From: Clostridium massiliamazoniense
GTDB taxonomy: Bacteria > Bacillota > Clostridia > Clostridiales > Clostridiaceae
NCBI RefSeq assembly: GCF_001403635.1
Contig: NZ_LN879467.1
Span: 430,769 to 494,768 of the forward strand
DNA: 64,000 nt
Direction: 5' to 3'
The notes below the pieces were generated by a model. The model did no database searches and was not told the origin of the DNA. It worked only from the letters and a program-made list of their open reading frames with translations. Numbering within the stretch: position 1 is the first letter of the stretch; each line of letters begins with the position of its first letter. The position numbers and the translations under genes were made by a program. This document shows positions 28,664 through 38,408 of this stretch, piece after piece.

Positions 28664-29956
28664 ATGAAATGGAAATTCTTAAAAGATGATTTACCCAGCG
28701 ATAAAGCTTCAAAAAGCACTGTTGTACTATCTTCAGATTATTTAAATAAGGTAACAACTTTAAAAATAAACAAGAAACATAATAATAAAGTGCTTTTAAA
28801 TAAAAATATAAACAACCTATCTAATAAAGAAGCTATTGTTCTTAGTAGCAGTTCTAAAAGAGGTGCCATCTTCAATAATATAAGCTCTGGACCTGTCAAT
28901 TCTTATTTATATACAGGAGAAAGATTAACCCTAATAAAAAAAGAAGGAAGCTTCTATAAAGTTAAAGTTAACGTAAGTGGTGCTATAGGTTACATATCAG
29001 CAAGCAATATAAAAATAATAGAAAATGGTCTAAACCTTCAATTTGAAGAACTTATTTCAAAAGGAACAACTATAAATATAACTAATATTGCTTATTTAAG
29101 AGAAAAACCTTCTAGTAGTTCAAAAATTCTTCATAAGTTAAAAAATAATACCTCTATTGATGTTCTAGGTATTCAAGGTCAATGGGTTAAAATTAGTTAT
29201 AATAATCTCATTGGATATGTTCTAGATACATATATAAATATTGAGAATAATAAAATCTCTATGGAAAAGATAAATTCAGAAATGAGAAAAGATGCAGAAA
29301 AACTTACTAGAACAACTATTCATAAAAAAAATTTATCAAGTACTAGCCATAAAAACTCTGACAACTTACATGCTTCAAAGGAAAATAACCTAAAATTAGT
29401 TGCTGACCATACAGCACTTAATAACTTAGAACTTGCTAATAAAACTATAGATGATTTAAAAAATATAAATGTCTCTTTAGGTGAAGGCTATTTTGCTTTA
29501 AATGAGTTATCTAAAAATTACTCTGTTAATTCTTATAAATTAGAAAATTTAATTTATACTCATATCTTTGATGAAGTTGCTTCTTGCAGAGGCTATGTAT
29601 CTTATTCTGAAATAGAATATGTACTAAACAACGGTACAGAATTTCAAAGAAAAGCTTTAATTCAAAAATATGGTGCTAATTGTTTAGTTATTAACTTAGT
29701 TATTAACTATGATCCAACACCAAAACTTTTGACTCCAAGATTATTTTATAAAGAAAATTTCTATTTCAAGTACTACTGTGCCAATCTTTATAGTCTCGTA
29801 AATAATCCTGAAAGTGGTTTTAAACTCTGTGGAGTAATCGATAAATTTGGGAATTCCCCAGATTCAGAAGAATATGATAAAGCGGTCTTAAAAAAAGAAG
29901 TTTATAAATTAGGGCATGAAATTCCAACTTGGACACAAACACAAATTAACTGCTAA
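28664..29956 (+). CDS. SH3-domain protein lacking a signal peptide, paralog of 19131
   Basis: 430 aa from ATG 28664 (AAAGGAG lies 13 bases upstream, rather far; a TTG at 28652 is too close). Two SH3 domains (about 50-200) align with those of the proteins at 19131 and 40768. A short charged linker follows, then the C-terminal domain (LENLIYTHIFDEVASCRGYVS ... PTWTQTQINC) shared with 19131. There is no hydrophobic N-terminal segment, whereas both paralogs have one. It may have lost its export signal, be a decaying copy, or act inside the cell. Confidence 0.65.
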   Translation: MKWKFLKDDLPSDKASKSTVVLSSDYLNKVTTLKINKKHNNKVLLNKNINNLSNKEAIVLSSSSKRGAIFNNISSGPVNSYLYTGERLTLIKKEGSFYKVKVNVSGAIGYISASNIKIIENGLNLQFEELISKGTTINITNIAYLREKPSSSSKILHKLKNNTSIDVLGIQGQWVKISYNNLIGYVLDTYINIENNKISMEKINSEMRKDAEKLTRTTIHKKNLSSTSHKNSDNLHASKENNLKLVADHTALNNLELANKTIDDLKNINVSLGEGYFALNELSKNYSVNSYKLENLIYTHIFDEVASCRGYVSYSEIEYVLNNGTEFQRKALIQKYGANCLVINLVINYDPTPKLLTPRLFYKENFYFKYYCANLYSLVNNPESGFKLCGVIDKFGNSPDSEEYDKAVLKKEVYKLGHEIPTWTQTQINC

Positions 29957-29965
29957 TTTAAATGG

Positions 29966-30004
29966 AATTACCTTAAATTTGTTTATACTAATTTAAGGTG
30001 CTTC
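29966..30004 (+). terminator. Terminator after the signal-less SH3 gene
   Basis: ACCTTAAATT / AATTTAAGGT hairpin with a 10-base loop, followed by a T-rich stretch. Confidence 0.65.
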
Positions 30005-30154
30005 CCTTATTTTATTTAATTTTTCTGTTCCATAAAAAACTCTTTAAAAATAAAATTCATTAAAAATTTGACTTTTTTCCTTGTTGAATATATAATTTAT
30101 AGAATAGCTTATATAATTTATATAATAATTCCACATTTAAAGGAGGTTTAAAAG

Positions 30155-30247
30155 GTGTGTTCTATTAAAGAGTTACCTTTAATTAAATGGAATTATGATA
30201 ATGGATGTGATTTTTCTATTATTAAAAAAAGATATGAAAATTCTTAA
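30155..30247 (+). CDS. Possible 30-aa peptide
   Basis: GTG start with an ideal AGGAGG 8 bases upstream; product MCSIKELPLIKWNYDNGCDF and ten more residues, two Cys, no membrane segment. It may be a true small peptide, a bacteriocin-like or leader peptide, or the cut-off start of a lost gene. Very little else supports it. Confidence 0.35.
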   Translation: MCSIKELPLIKWNYDNGCDFSIIKKRYENS

Positions 30248-30341
30248 GTTTGTTGTGTTATTACAAGGGTATCTATAAGAATTTATCATATCTTTATTTT
30301 TATTTAAAATAAAACACTTATTTTAATATGTACGTAACTAT

Positions 30342-30539
30342 TTAAAATATAGTCCTTAATTGACTTCCAATTACTGAAATAGCAAAACATAATAATATAG
30401 GAAACCAATTTTTAGAATGATGAATCATATTTGATCCTAATAATAAAAATCCAGCCATTGTAAATAAAGTGCTTACTATCATTGTAATCTTTCTATATAA
30501 AATAGCTTTTTCTTCTTTCGTTTTAGCTTTAAGATTCAT
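30342..30539 (-). CDS. Small two-helix membrane protein
   Basis: 65 aa. A charged N-terminus (MNLKAKTKEEKAILYRK) leads into two hydrophobic helices separated by a short polar turn (NMIHHSKNWF). AGGAGA precedes the ATG. It lies alone between the SH3 region and sepF. Family not recognised. Confidence 0.55.
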   Translation of the reverse strand: MNLKAKTKEEKAILYRKITMIVSTLFTMAGFLLLGSNMIHHSKNWFPILLCFAISVIGSQLRTIF

Positions 30540-30613
30540 AAATATCTCTCCTAGCTTTATTTTATTTCCCTTTTATTATACCATAATAAAAAACATTTAA
30601 TATTCTGAAATAA

Positions 30614-30652
30614 AAAATAGAGCTGTACTATTTATACAGCTCTATTTTTTTG
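30614..30652 (-). terminator. Terminator after sepF
   Basis: AAATAGAGCTGTA / TACAGCTCTATTT hairpin just past the sepF stop, with T's on both flanks. Confidence 0.85.
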
Positions 30653-30654
30653 TC

Positions 30655-31089
30655 TTATCTAGCTTTAAAATTTAAACTAAATAATCCACTTTCTTTTAAT
30701 TCATTTTTCATCTCATTAGTTATTTCTACAGTAGGTGGTGCTGCTATATACACCCTACTTTCAACAGCTTGTAAATCACCATCTAATGTATATGTAACAC
30801 CACATACAAAATCAAGTAATCTCTGTGCAACTTTTACATCTAAAGCTGTTGTATTTATAATAACTATATTTCCGCTTTTTAAAGCATCACATATTTCTGA
30901 TGATTCCTCATATGAATAAGGCTTCTTTATTATAAGTTTAACATTTGCGCCTTCATTTAAGTGAACAATTTTGTTATTATTGTATGTTGTTTGTTCAGCT
31001 TGTCCGTAAGTAACTTCTTCCTCATAATAATCTTCTTCATATTCTTCTTCTTCGAATCCTAAAAAATTTTTAAATTTTGCTAATGCCAT
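30655..31089 (-). CDS. sepF: SepF, cell-division protein
   Basis: 144 aa, normal length. A short amphipathic N-terminus (MALAKFKNFLGF) for membrane binding, an acidic linker (residues 14-30), then the SepF core (ALKSGNIVIINTTALDVKVAQRLLDFVCG ... YTLDGDLQ). SepF polymerises and tethers FtsZ filaments to the membrane during septation. Here it stands alone, with its own terminator, rather than in a division gene cluster. The chromosomal nature of this gene supports a chromosomal origin for the window. Confidence 0.9.
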   Translation of the reverse strand: MALAKFKNFLGFEEEEYEEDYYEEEVTYGQAEQTTYNNNKIVHLNEGANVKLIIKKPYSYEESSEICDALKSGNIVIINTTALDVKVAQRLLDFVCGVTYTLDGDLQAVESRVYIAAPPTVEITNEMKNELKESGLFSLNFKAR

Positions 31090-31709
31090 AATTTTACTCC
31101 TTTCTTAAATTTGCATTCTTTCTAATTATACCTTTAAATATCTTTTTTACATAGTATTTTATAACTTTTTTTTATAAATAAATATCTTTTTCCATATTTT
31201 ATATCTTTATTTTACTATTTTCTCCAATTAATTTCAACATATTAAATTACTTTCTTGAACTTAATATACAAACTTTTTTTATTTTACTACGTATAATATA
31301 AAAAGGAGATATAAATACTTAATCTCCTCTTGAATCTTCATGATTATAAGTGTAGTTTTATAATAATTCTTTTTAGCTTTCTAAAATATTAAATTATATA
31401 TTAGAATAAATCATTAAATTCTTTATTTTCAAGCCTTTTACTAAAGCCTTTAAATGATATATACAATTCTAATTCTAATAAAAATAAAAGTATTATTATT
31501 ACTATACTATTGAATATATTAAGCCATTGAACTTTAAGTATAAGCTTTTAATTTGATGTTCTTATCAAAAAATAAGTTATAGTTGAAGCTAGAATCAATT
31601 TACTTTCTCTTATTCTAGAAAAAACTTCATTAATCAAACTCCTTAAATACCTTAGCCTATTCCTTAAGTAAATCTAACCATAAGATACTTTTATTTTCAT
31701 TACATAATA
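31090..31709 (-). other. Gene-free stretch with a hairpin and a possible decayed membrane ORF
   Basis: A minus-strand hairpin with T-tail (AGGAGAT / ATCTCCT, 31303-31329) marks the end of some transcript. Upstream, 31401 to about 31549, a 48-codon open frame without a start codon encodes a hydrophobic stretch then SFKGFSKRLENKEFNDLF; it looks like the tail of a lost small membrane protein. Confidence 0.3.
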
Positions 31710-32063
31710 TTAATTTTCTTTTTGAGCATCAATAACAGCCTTTCCCCAATCTTCTATAGCATGTAATATTGGACAAAGTTTTTTTCCTAACTCTGTTATA
31801 GAATATTCTACATGTGGTGGAACTTCATTATATTGAACTCTTAAAATTAATTTTTTATCAACAAGTTCTTTTAGTGAACGTGTTAGCATTAAACTCGATA
31901 TTCCATCTAAATTTTTTTGTAATTGATTAAATCTTATACTCTTATGTCTTGACACTTCCCATAATATAGGCAATTTCCATTTTCCTGATATTATATCTAG
32001 AGCATGATTTATGGAAAGTTCTCTTAAAGAGTACTCTCCCTTCAATTTACACACTTCATCCAT
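31710..32063 (-). CDS. HxlR-family transcriptional regulator
   Basis: 117 aa with the HxlR winged-helix pattern: ISGKWKLPILWEVSRHKSIRFNQLQKNL, then LTRSLKELVDKKLI and the wing VQYNEVPPHVEYSITELG. GGAGG precedes the ATG. HxlR proteins respond to thiol or electrophile stress or small metabolites, often controlling an adjacent gene. The neighbour on the same strand is the metallophosphoesterase, 31 bp upstream, so both may share a transcript. Confidence 0.88.
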   Translation of the reverse strand: MDEVCKLKGEYSLRELSINHALDIISGKWKLPILWEVSRHKSIRFNQLQKNLDGISSLMLTRSLKELVDKKLILRVQYNEVPPHVEYSITELGKKLCPILHAIEDWGKAVIDAQKEN

Positions 32064-32094
32064 AAAAACTCCTCCATTAATTACTTTTAATTGA

Positions 32095-33252
32095 TTATGA
32101 TACTATAACTTGAATTATTTCCGCTTTACTACCTGTTCTTAATCTAGGTCCACAAGTTCCATAACCTGAGGATACAAATAAATTGAAATTTCCCTTTCTT
32201 AAGTACCCATGGTCTATTTCGTACATTCTTTTTACAGCAAAAGCCCAAGGTCTCATTTGCCCCTTATGTGTATGCCCAGAAAATTGTATGTCAATATTAT
32301 TATTTTCTGCTTCATAGCTATATTTAGGATTATGATCCATTAACATTGTAAATTTAGAACTATCTATTTCTCCAATTATTTCTTCTATGTTCTTTCTTGG
32401 AGTACCAAGTTTTTCAGATATTACATCATCTCTTCCAATTAGGTAAAATTCATCGTTTATAAGTACCTTTTCATCTCTTAAGACACGAACTCCATTTTTA
32501 GTTAATTCTTCTGATATTTCCTTACTTTTTCCCATCATAAGATCATGGTTCCCTAAAACTGCATATGTTCCATAAGTAGATTTTAATTTTGAAAATTCTT
32601 TAGCTAAATTAAGCTTCATAAAAGGAGTTATTTCACTATCCACTATATCTCCTGCAATTAACACCAAATCTGGCTCCAAAAAATTTATTTTTTCAACCAT
32701 CTTTGTAAGTCTTCTTTTACCAAAAGTTATTCCTAAATGTATATCTGAAATAAGTATAATATTTAAACTATTTTTAAGTCTTTTTTTCTTATCATCAACT
32801 TCAAATTTTATTACATGTGGAAAAACAGCATTAACTGTTCCTTTGACACTTGTTAATATGGTCATTACCATAATTATTAAAAATCCTTTAAAGGATAATT
32901 CCATACTTTTTTCTCTTGATAAATCGCCAAAAAATGTTATCGCATTCACTATAGGGAATATAATGAAGCAATATAATAAAAATGCCATCCAATAAGTACT
33001 GACATTAGTAAAAAAATCATTTAAGGCCTTCGGTAAATATTTGTAAAATAGTAGTGGTATTCCGTAAGAATACCCTATTAGTAATACTATGCACCAAAAA
33101 ACAAGATCACAGTTTATTATAAAATAACTTTTTAAGCTATAAGAAACCATTTCCCAAGTATAAAAAATTATCATTGTATATATAACTAATAAAATCAAAG
33201 TTGTTGATTTCTTTACTGTTTTCATATGTTTATTCTCCCAATTCACTTTCAT
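32095..33252 (-). CDS. Membrane-anchored metallophosphoesterase (YkuE/YaeI type)
   Basis: 385 aa. Four to five hydrophobic helices in the first 130 residues, then a calcineurin-like domain with ISDIHLG, AGDIVDS, LGNHD and SGHTHKGQ, which bind two metals. Homologs hydrolyse phosphodiesters or lipid-linked phosphates at the membrane. Substrate unknown. The first Met is followed by a second Met at residue 10 that is also a plausible start. Confidence 0.85.
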   Translation of the reverse strand: MKVNWENKHMKTVKKSTTLILLVIYTMIIFYTWEMVSYSLKSYFIINCDLVFWCIVLLIGYSYGIPLLFYKYLPKALNDFFTNVSTYWMAFLLYCFIIFPIVNAITFFGDLSREKSMELSFKGFLIIMVMTILTSVKGTVNAVFPHVIKFEVDDKKKRLKNSLNIILISDIHLGITFGKRRLTKMVEKINFLEPDLVLIAGDIVDSEITPFMKLNLAKEFSKLKSTYGTYAVLGNHDLMMGKSKEISEELTKNGVRVLRDEKVLINDEFYLIGRDDVISEKLGTPRKNIEEIIGEIDSSKFTMLMDHNPKYSYEAENNNIDIQFSGHTHKGQMRPWAFAVKRMYEIDHGYLRKGNFNLFVSSGYGTCGPRLRTGSKAEIIQVIVS

Positions 33253-33481
33253 TAAAATTAGAAAGCCTTGAAAAACTATTATTTAAGTATTTATCACTAT
33301 CTTTTATAATATCATGTTAATATATTTTTAACAACTATATTAGATTTATTACTTTCTCTAGTAATTAGTGTTAAATCAATACAATTATTATTTTATACTC
33401 TATTCTATAAAATTATTAATTAATAATAATTCTTATTATAAAAAAATAGGACCTTTGTCCTAAAAATCATCTCTATATTTT

Positions 33482-34306
33482 TTATAAATCTACACTTGTT
33501 CCCTCATTTAAATAAACTATCTTTTCACCCATTATTTTTCTTAACTTATTATAAGTACGTTCTTTTGTATAGTGGCAAGTATAATAATTTATTTTTTTAT
33601 CTGCAAGTGTTTCACAGATTGCATCTATATAATTTCTCTTTATTCCTTTTTTTCTTATAGTGGTAAAGAATTGAAATCCCCCTATTATATTATTAATATC
33701 ATCCCCTATTACATCCTCTGCTTTTTTTGTTATATTAATAATTCCATTATGTCCACAACCTATAAATAGATTATTCTTATTTCCTTCTTTTATTATTAAG
33801 TTTTGTTCATGGTTAAAATCATCCAAAATAAACCCTTGATTAGACTTTATGAATAATCCTCTGTTAAATTCTAATGTATATTCTTTTTCATTTATTTCAC
33901 TAAAAAGTATCAGTTCCTCATCTATTTTTAAATAATCTTCTACTAATATTATTCTTTCGTTTTCTTTAATTGATTTATCTAATCCTACATAAACCTTAAA
34001 TATTTTAATAAAATTAGCATAAAAACCTTTAAAAGCATTTTTATTTATATATATTTTTGCTTTAGTATTAGCCTCTAAAAAAGCTTTTATTCCTCCCCCA
34101 TGATCCTTATGTCCATGTGAAATTATAACAGTATCTACTTCTTTAATATCAATTCCATAAAATTCAGCATTTTTTATAAACCTATCATTTGGTCCTAAAT
34201 CAAATAATATCTTATGTTTTTGAGTTTCTATATATAAAGAAAGACCACTTTTATTTTTATAAACAGAATTTAAACTATCGTTTTCTAATAATGTAGTTAC
34301 CTCCAT
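33482..34306 (-). CDS. MBL-fold metallohydrolase
   Basis: 274 aa. Metallo-beta-lactamase fold with SHGHKDHGGG near residue 63 and a downstream GCGHNGIIN block; overall layout resembles the archaeal/bacterial RFA-P-synthase-like group (early GLSLYIETQKHKILFDLGP). AGGAGGAG precedes the ATG. Substrate unknown. Stands alone. Confidence 0.82.
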   Translation of the reverse strand: MEVTTLLENDSLNSVYKNKSGLSLYIETQKHKILFDLGPNDRFIKNAEFYGIDIKEVDTVIISHGHKDHGGGIKAFLEANTKAKIYINKNAFKGFYANFIKIFKVYVGLDKSIKENERIILVEDYLKIDEELILFSEINEKEYTLEFNRGLFIKSNQGFILDDFNHEQNLIIKEGNKNNLFIGCGHNGIINITKKAEDVIGDDINNIIGGFQFFTTIRKKGIKRNYIDAICETLADKKINYYTCHYTKERTYNKLRKIMGEKIVYLNEGTSVDL

Positions 34307-34983
34307 AAAACTCCTCCTTTATTTCATTCCTCTACTACTAGTAATATTTATCCTTTACTAAATATTTTTAACTTCCCTATATCTAACTATAGCATTATTT
34401 TTTTAATTATAAACAATATTTTATTAACATTCCTATGTTTATATATTTCTTTCTATATTTTATCTCATTTTTTCTAATAAATACCTTTATAATTATTCCT
34501 TTTTATTTAATATAAGTAAAATCATTGTTCATTTTGTAAAAAATTATAAATAAAATTATAATAATTTTTATTAGTTTTTACAATAAAATTAATATAATAT
34601 ATTGTTTTTAGATAAAAATTTAACATACCATTATCTGCTTTTAGTGAAATACTGTGATTAAATAAGAAAAATGATTTTTTTATAAGTTAATTTATTTATT
34701 TAAGTAAATTTAGCTTAATTTCATTTAATTTAGCTTAATTTTAGAATTGATTAATTAATGCTATACTCGCATAATGAACTTGTTGTTTGTTAGTTAACAT
34801 TTTTTTAAATCTTTATTTCTTAAAGATTCCCTGTTTTAAAAGGTTAACAACAAGAAAAGCTTATTTTATAAACAATTTGTTAATAATTAAGCATTTAATT
34901 TTACGTATATTTCTATAAAATGTAATTACTAAATTAACTAAAGATTACATAACTAAAATTTATAATAATTTATGAGGTGACTT
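34307..34983. other. Long structured leader upstream of the radical SAM gene
   Basis: 677 bp. An extended -10 (TGCTATACT, hexamer 34762-34767) suggests a start near 34774 and a leader of about 210 nt. The leader can form CTTGTTG (34779-34785) / CAACAAG (34848-34854) enclosing AATCTTT / AAAGATT. No T-rich terminator was seen, and no known riboswitch that I recognise. Left of 34700 there is only AT-rich sequence. Confidence 0.45.
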
Positions 34984-36426
34984 ATGAACAGTGCAAAAGA
35001 AAAAATATTAGATATGATTTGTGATTATATCGAAAAGAATCCAGAAGGAAACATTGAAGATATAATCAACGTAGCTAAAAAATTTGTAAAAAGTGATTAT
35101 GATAGAAAAGGTATAGAAAGAGTTGAAAGATTCTATAGAGAAATACCTTCAGTTAAAGGATTATTACACAGAATAGCAACAGAAGTTGATCCTGGAATAT
35201 TAAGAACATTTTTCAGAAATTTTGTAGCTAAAGGTATGTGGGAAGGTGCAGAAATAAGAGACGAATTCTACATGAAAACTGGTGGAAGAGTACCATTCGC
35301 TTTATTAATAAGTCCATCAATGAAGTGTAACTTAAGATGTACTGGTTGTTATGCTAATGACTGGGATAAAGCTAAAGAATTATCATTCGAAGATGTTGAT
35401 AGAATAGTTGGAGAAGCTAGAGACTTAGGTATCCACTGGATGTTCATATTAGGAGGAGAACCTTACTTCGTAGATTACATGTGGGATATATATGCTAAAT
35501 ACCCAGATGTTGAGTTTTTCACATTCAGTAACGGAACATTATTCAGCGATGAATATGCAGATAGAATATTAAAACTTAAAAACGTAATTCCAACATTCTC
35601 ATTAGAAGGTTTTGAAGAAGACACTGATGCTAGAAGAGGAAAAGGTGTATTTGCTAAAGTTATGGACGGTATGGACAAACTTAAAGCTAGAAAAATTCCA
35701 TTTGGAGTTTCATCAGCTACAGGTTCACCTAACGTAGATACAGTTATATCAGAAGAATACATTGATATGTGTATGAATAAAGGTTCATTCATAAGCTGGT
35801 ACTTCATGTTCATGCCAATCGGTAAACCTGATACATCACTTATGTTAAACCCAGAACAAAGAATAAGACTTGGTAAGAGATCTGATGAAATCAGACATAC
35901 TAAACCTTACATGACTATCGACTTCTTCAACGATTCACCACATGTTGGAGGATGTATAGCAGGAAGCTTCTATGCAAGTGTAACTTCATCAGGAGATGTT
36001 GAACCATGTATATTTGCTCACTTTACAGTTGATAATGTTCATGAAAAATCATTATCAGAAATCTTTGCTAGTGACTTCTTTAAAGAATTATTACACAGAC
36101 AACCATACAATAAGAACTTATTAAAACCATGTATGATGATAGATAATCCAAACGTTATTAGAGAAGTAGCTGCAAAAGTTGGAGCTAGACCAACTGATGA
36201 AAGTGCTCATGCTATGCTTAACGATCCTAAATTTATGAAAGAATTAGAAGATTTATCAGCTAACTTCACTCCACTTGCTGACCAAACTTGGGAAGAATTA
36301 TACGGAGATGTTAAAGATAAATTTGTTACTAGAAATGAATTCATGGAAGCTAATATCGCTAAGAGATTAGCTAAGAGAGAAGAAGAAGCTGCTAGAAAAG
36401 CTGCTAGAGCTAACAAAAATAAATAA
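34984..36426 (+). CDS. Radical SAM/SPASM-like enzyme, probably highly expressed
   Basis: 480 aa. Radical SAM motif CNLRCTGCY (Cys 115, 119 and 122), GGEPYF after it, and further Cys in GGCIAGSF, EPCIFAHF and KPCMMID that may hold auxiliary clusters. An N-terminal helical region of about 100 residues and a Lys/Ala/Arg-rich C-terminal tail flank it. Codon choice differs from the neighbours (more TTC, ATC, GAC, AAC), as in highly expressed clostridial genes. Substrate unknown; peptide or cofactor modification is possible. Good GAGGTG ribosome site. Confidence 0.85.
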   Translation: MNSAKEKILDMICDYIEKNPEGNIEDIINVAKKFVKSDYDRKGIERVERFYREIPSVKGLLHRIATEVDPGILRTFFRNFVAKGMWEGAEIRDEFYMKTGGRVPFALLISPSMKCNLRCTGCYANDWDKAKELSFEDVDRIVGEARDLGIHWMFILGGEPYFVDYMWDIYAKYPDVEFFTFSNGTLFSDEYADRILKLKNVIPTFSLEGFEEDTDARRGKGVFAKVMDGMDKLKARKIPFGVSSATGSPNVDTVISEEYIDMCMNKGSFISWYFMFMPIGKPDTSLMLNPEQRIRLGKRSDEIRHTKPYMTIDFFNDSPHVGGCIAGSFYASVTSSGDVEPCIFAHFTVDNVHEKSLSEIFASDFFKELLHRQPYNKNLLKPCMMIDNPNVIREVAAKVGARPTDESAHAMLNDPKFMKELEDLSANFTPLADQTWEELYGDVKDKFVTRNEFMEANIAKRLAKREEEAARKAARANKNK

Positions 36427-36541
36427 TTTTTAGAGGACGTATCGAATTACAGATACATCCTCTCTGTTTTTTATCTAGCTATATATGTTCATCATTTATA
36501 ACCACTCACTTACGTAAAGAACTCCAATATTTTTCTTCAAT
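36427..36541 (-). repeat. Type-2 dispersed repeat, copy B (reverse), with terminator
   Basis: Reverse complement of the elements at 14718-14861 and 44253-44396. The part next to the gene, AGAGGACGTATC / GATACATCCTCT (36432-36463), is the terminator of the radical SAM gene. Confidence 0.72.
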
Positions 36542-36678
36542 TTAACTATACATCACTTACATAAATTCCATTGAAATTCATTCTAATTTAACTATACATC
36601 ACTTACATAAATTCCATTGAAATTCATTCTAATTTAACTATACATCACTTACATAAATTCCATTGAAATTCATTCTAA
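36541..36678. repeat. Three tandem copies of a 46-bp repeat
   Basis: Copies begin at 36541, 36587 and 36633, essentially identical (start TTTAACTATACATCACTTAC). The last copy contains the stop codon of the minus gene at 36670. A likely variable-number tandem repeat. Confidence 0.9.
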
Positions 36679-37185
36679 ATTAAATCCCCTACCTATCTCA
36701 TATGTTAAAGATTCATTATTTTCTTTAGGATTTAAAACTAACCAATATGCTTTATCTAAATTTCTCCCATTTAATATAAATTTAGAAGATTCATCTGAAA
36801 TAAAGTCTATTTGTTCTAATGGTATCTCTCTTCCCTTTTTATCTAGCACTTTAAAATTTATATAATGAAAAATATCTTTTAAATCATTTTTATTTGGAAA
36901 ATTAATAGAAACTATTAGTGATTTATCATCATATATTGCACTCTTTAAATTTATTAAAATTTCTTTTCCGTTACTTAGCTTTTCTTTATAAGTATTATTA
37001 AAACAAGCTATATTATTTGGTTTATATGAAGTATTTATTAAATTATGTTTTTCAATATTAATAAGATTATTTTTATGTACTTTATTATTGCCAATAACCC
37101 CAGATGCTCTAAAAAATATATTAAATAAAAAAGCCATTATCACCCAAAACCAAAATTTACTTAATAAATCACCTAATTTTTTCAT
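36670..37185 (-). CDS. Membrane-anchored protein, unknown
   Basis: 171 aa. N-terminal hydrophobic segment (residues 10-30, FWFWVIMAFLFNIFF), remainder outside the membrane and beta-rich, with a DDKSLIVSINFPNKNDL segment. Stop codon lies in the third 46-bp repeat copy. GGGG ribosome site at the ATG. Family not recognised; repeat contraction or expansion would alter only the 3' flank. Confidence 0.6.
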   Translation of the reverse strand: MKKLGDLLSKFWFWVIMAFLFNIFFRASGVIGNNKVHKNNLINIEKHNLINTSYKPNNIACFNNTYKEKLSNGKEILINLKSAIYDDKSLIVSINFPNKNDLKDIFHYINFKVLDKKGREIPLEQIDFISDESSKFILNGRNLDKAYWLVLNPKENNESLTYEIGRGFNLE

Positions 37186-37359
37186 AAAATCCCCCTAACT
37201 ACTATAATTTTACTATAGGACCTTTTATTATTCAATCTCTAAAAAAATTTCACTATTTAATTTTATTATTTATGTATATAAAATAAAAAATTGTTCATAA
37301 TAAAGATATACAAAAGATAATTCCCCCATATTGCGAAGTCCCCCAGCTTCTTAATATAG

Positions 37360-37410
37360 AAAAGGAGTATTTCAAAGTAAAATTTTTTAACTTTGAAATA
37401 CTCTCTTTAA
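37360..37410 (-). terminator. Bidirectional terminator
   Basis: GAGTATTTCAAAGT / ACTTTGAAATACTC, a long stem with an AT-rich loop, between the membrane protein and the oxidoreductase. Confidence 0.8.
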
Positions 37411-37468
37411 GTTTATAGTATATTATTGCTTTCAAGCCTTATTTCTAAAAAATATAAATAAAATATTT

Positions 37469-38233
37469 TTAGAAAAATTCAAAATGAATATTTTCTTTTT
37501 CTACTCCTAATTCTAATAAAGAATTTTCTACAAGTTCAGTAAAACCTTTATTTCCACAGAAATAAAAATCACCATTTAAAGGTAAATTTTCTGCTATCCA
37601 TTCTTTTGTTAAACGTCCTTTTATATCAAAATCTTTTCCTTCAACTTCACCTTCTAAAGGTCTTGTAAAGAAGATAGTTCCATTTATTAAACCTTCATTT
37701 TTATATTTCTTTATATCCTCTAAAAAGCATTCTGCTTTCATATTTCTTAATGAATAAACAAAGTGTATATCTTCTCTAGTTCCAACAACATCATATAACA
37801 TTGATAAAACAGGTGTTACTCCTATTCCTCCACCTAATAATACTAATGGCTTGTCTGTCTTTTCCTTATTTAAAGCAAATGCTCCTTTTGGTGCTGTTAC
37901 CTCTAAAACGTCCCCTTCATTTATATTATTTAATAAGTAGTTAGTCATTTTTCCACCTTCAACTACCTTTATACTAACTCTATAATAATCTTCATTAGGC
38001 TTCATTGATAAGCTATACATTCTTATTACTTTTTTCATAGCCTCATCTTCTGTCTTTATCTTTATTCCTATAAATTGTCCTGCTTTTGGTAAAGCCACTT
38101 TACTTCCGTCTGAAGGTTCTAAATAAAGAGAAAATATATCATCATTTTCCATTACTTTTTTCTTTACAACAAAATCCTTAAATCCCTTCCATGGTTCTAC
38201 TTTAGTTATATTAGTAATACTTCCATTATTCAT
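37469..38233 (-). CDS. FAD/NAD(P)H oxidoreductase, paralog of 23291
   Basis: 254 aa from the ATG at 38233, chosen for AAGGAG 8 bases before it (the frame is open to a GTG at 38251). Same architecture as the protein at 23291: FAD motif RMYSLSMKPNEDYYR, NAD(P) motif LLGGGIGVTPVLSML and FYFCGNKGF. Likely electron transfer from NAD(P)H to a partner not encoded next door. The duplicate may serve a different redox stress. Confidence 0.78.
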   Translation of the reverse strand: MNNGSITNITKVEPWKGFKDFVVKKKVMENDDIFSLYLEPSDGSKVALPKAGQFIGIKIKTEDEAMKKVIRMYSLSMKPNEDYYRVSIKVVEGGKMTNYLLNNINEGDVLEVTAPKGAFALNKEKTDKPLVLLGGGIGVTPVLSMLYDVVGTREDIHFVYSLRNMKAECFLEDIKKYKNEGLINGTIFFTRPLEGEVEGKDFDIKGRLTKEWIAENLPLNGDFYFCGNKGFTELVENSLLELGVEKENIHFEFF

Positions 38234-38408
38234 AGCAACTCTCCTTATCACTTATCTATCATTTATCTTAAGTATAGAAATATGTAATATTTTTCTAAAC
38301 ATAATTCAACTTTTTGTTCTGTATTCATATTATCAAAACCGATAAAAATAGTCAACTATAAATCCTATTAAATTTAGGAAGTAAAAACTTATATTTCTAA
38401 TTAATTCT

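Noticed and set aside
36541-36678. Possible CRISPR array
   Set aside because: The repeats are head-to-tail with no spacers and no cas genes are present.
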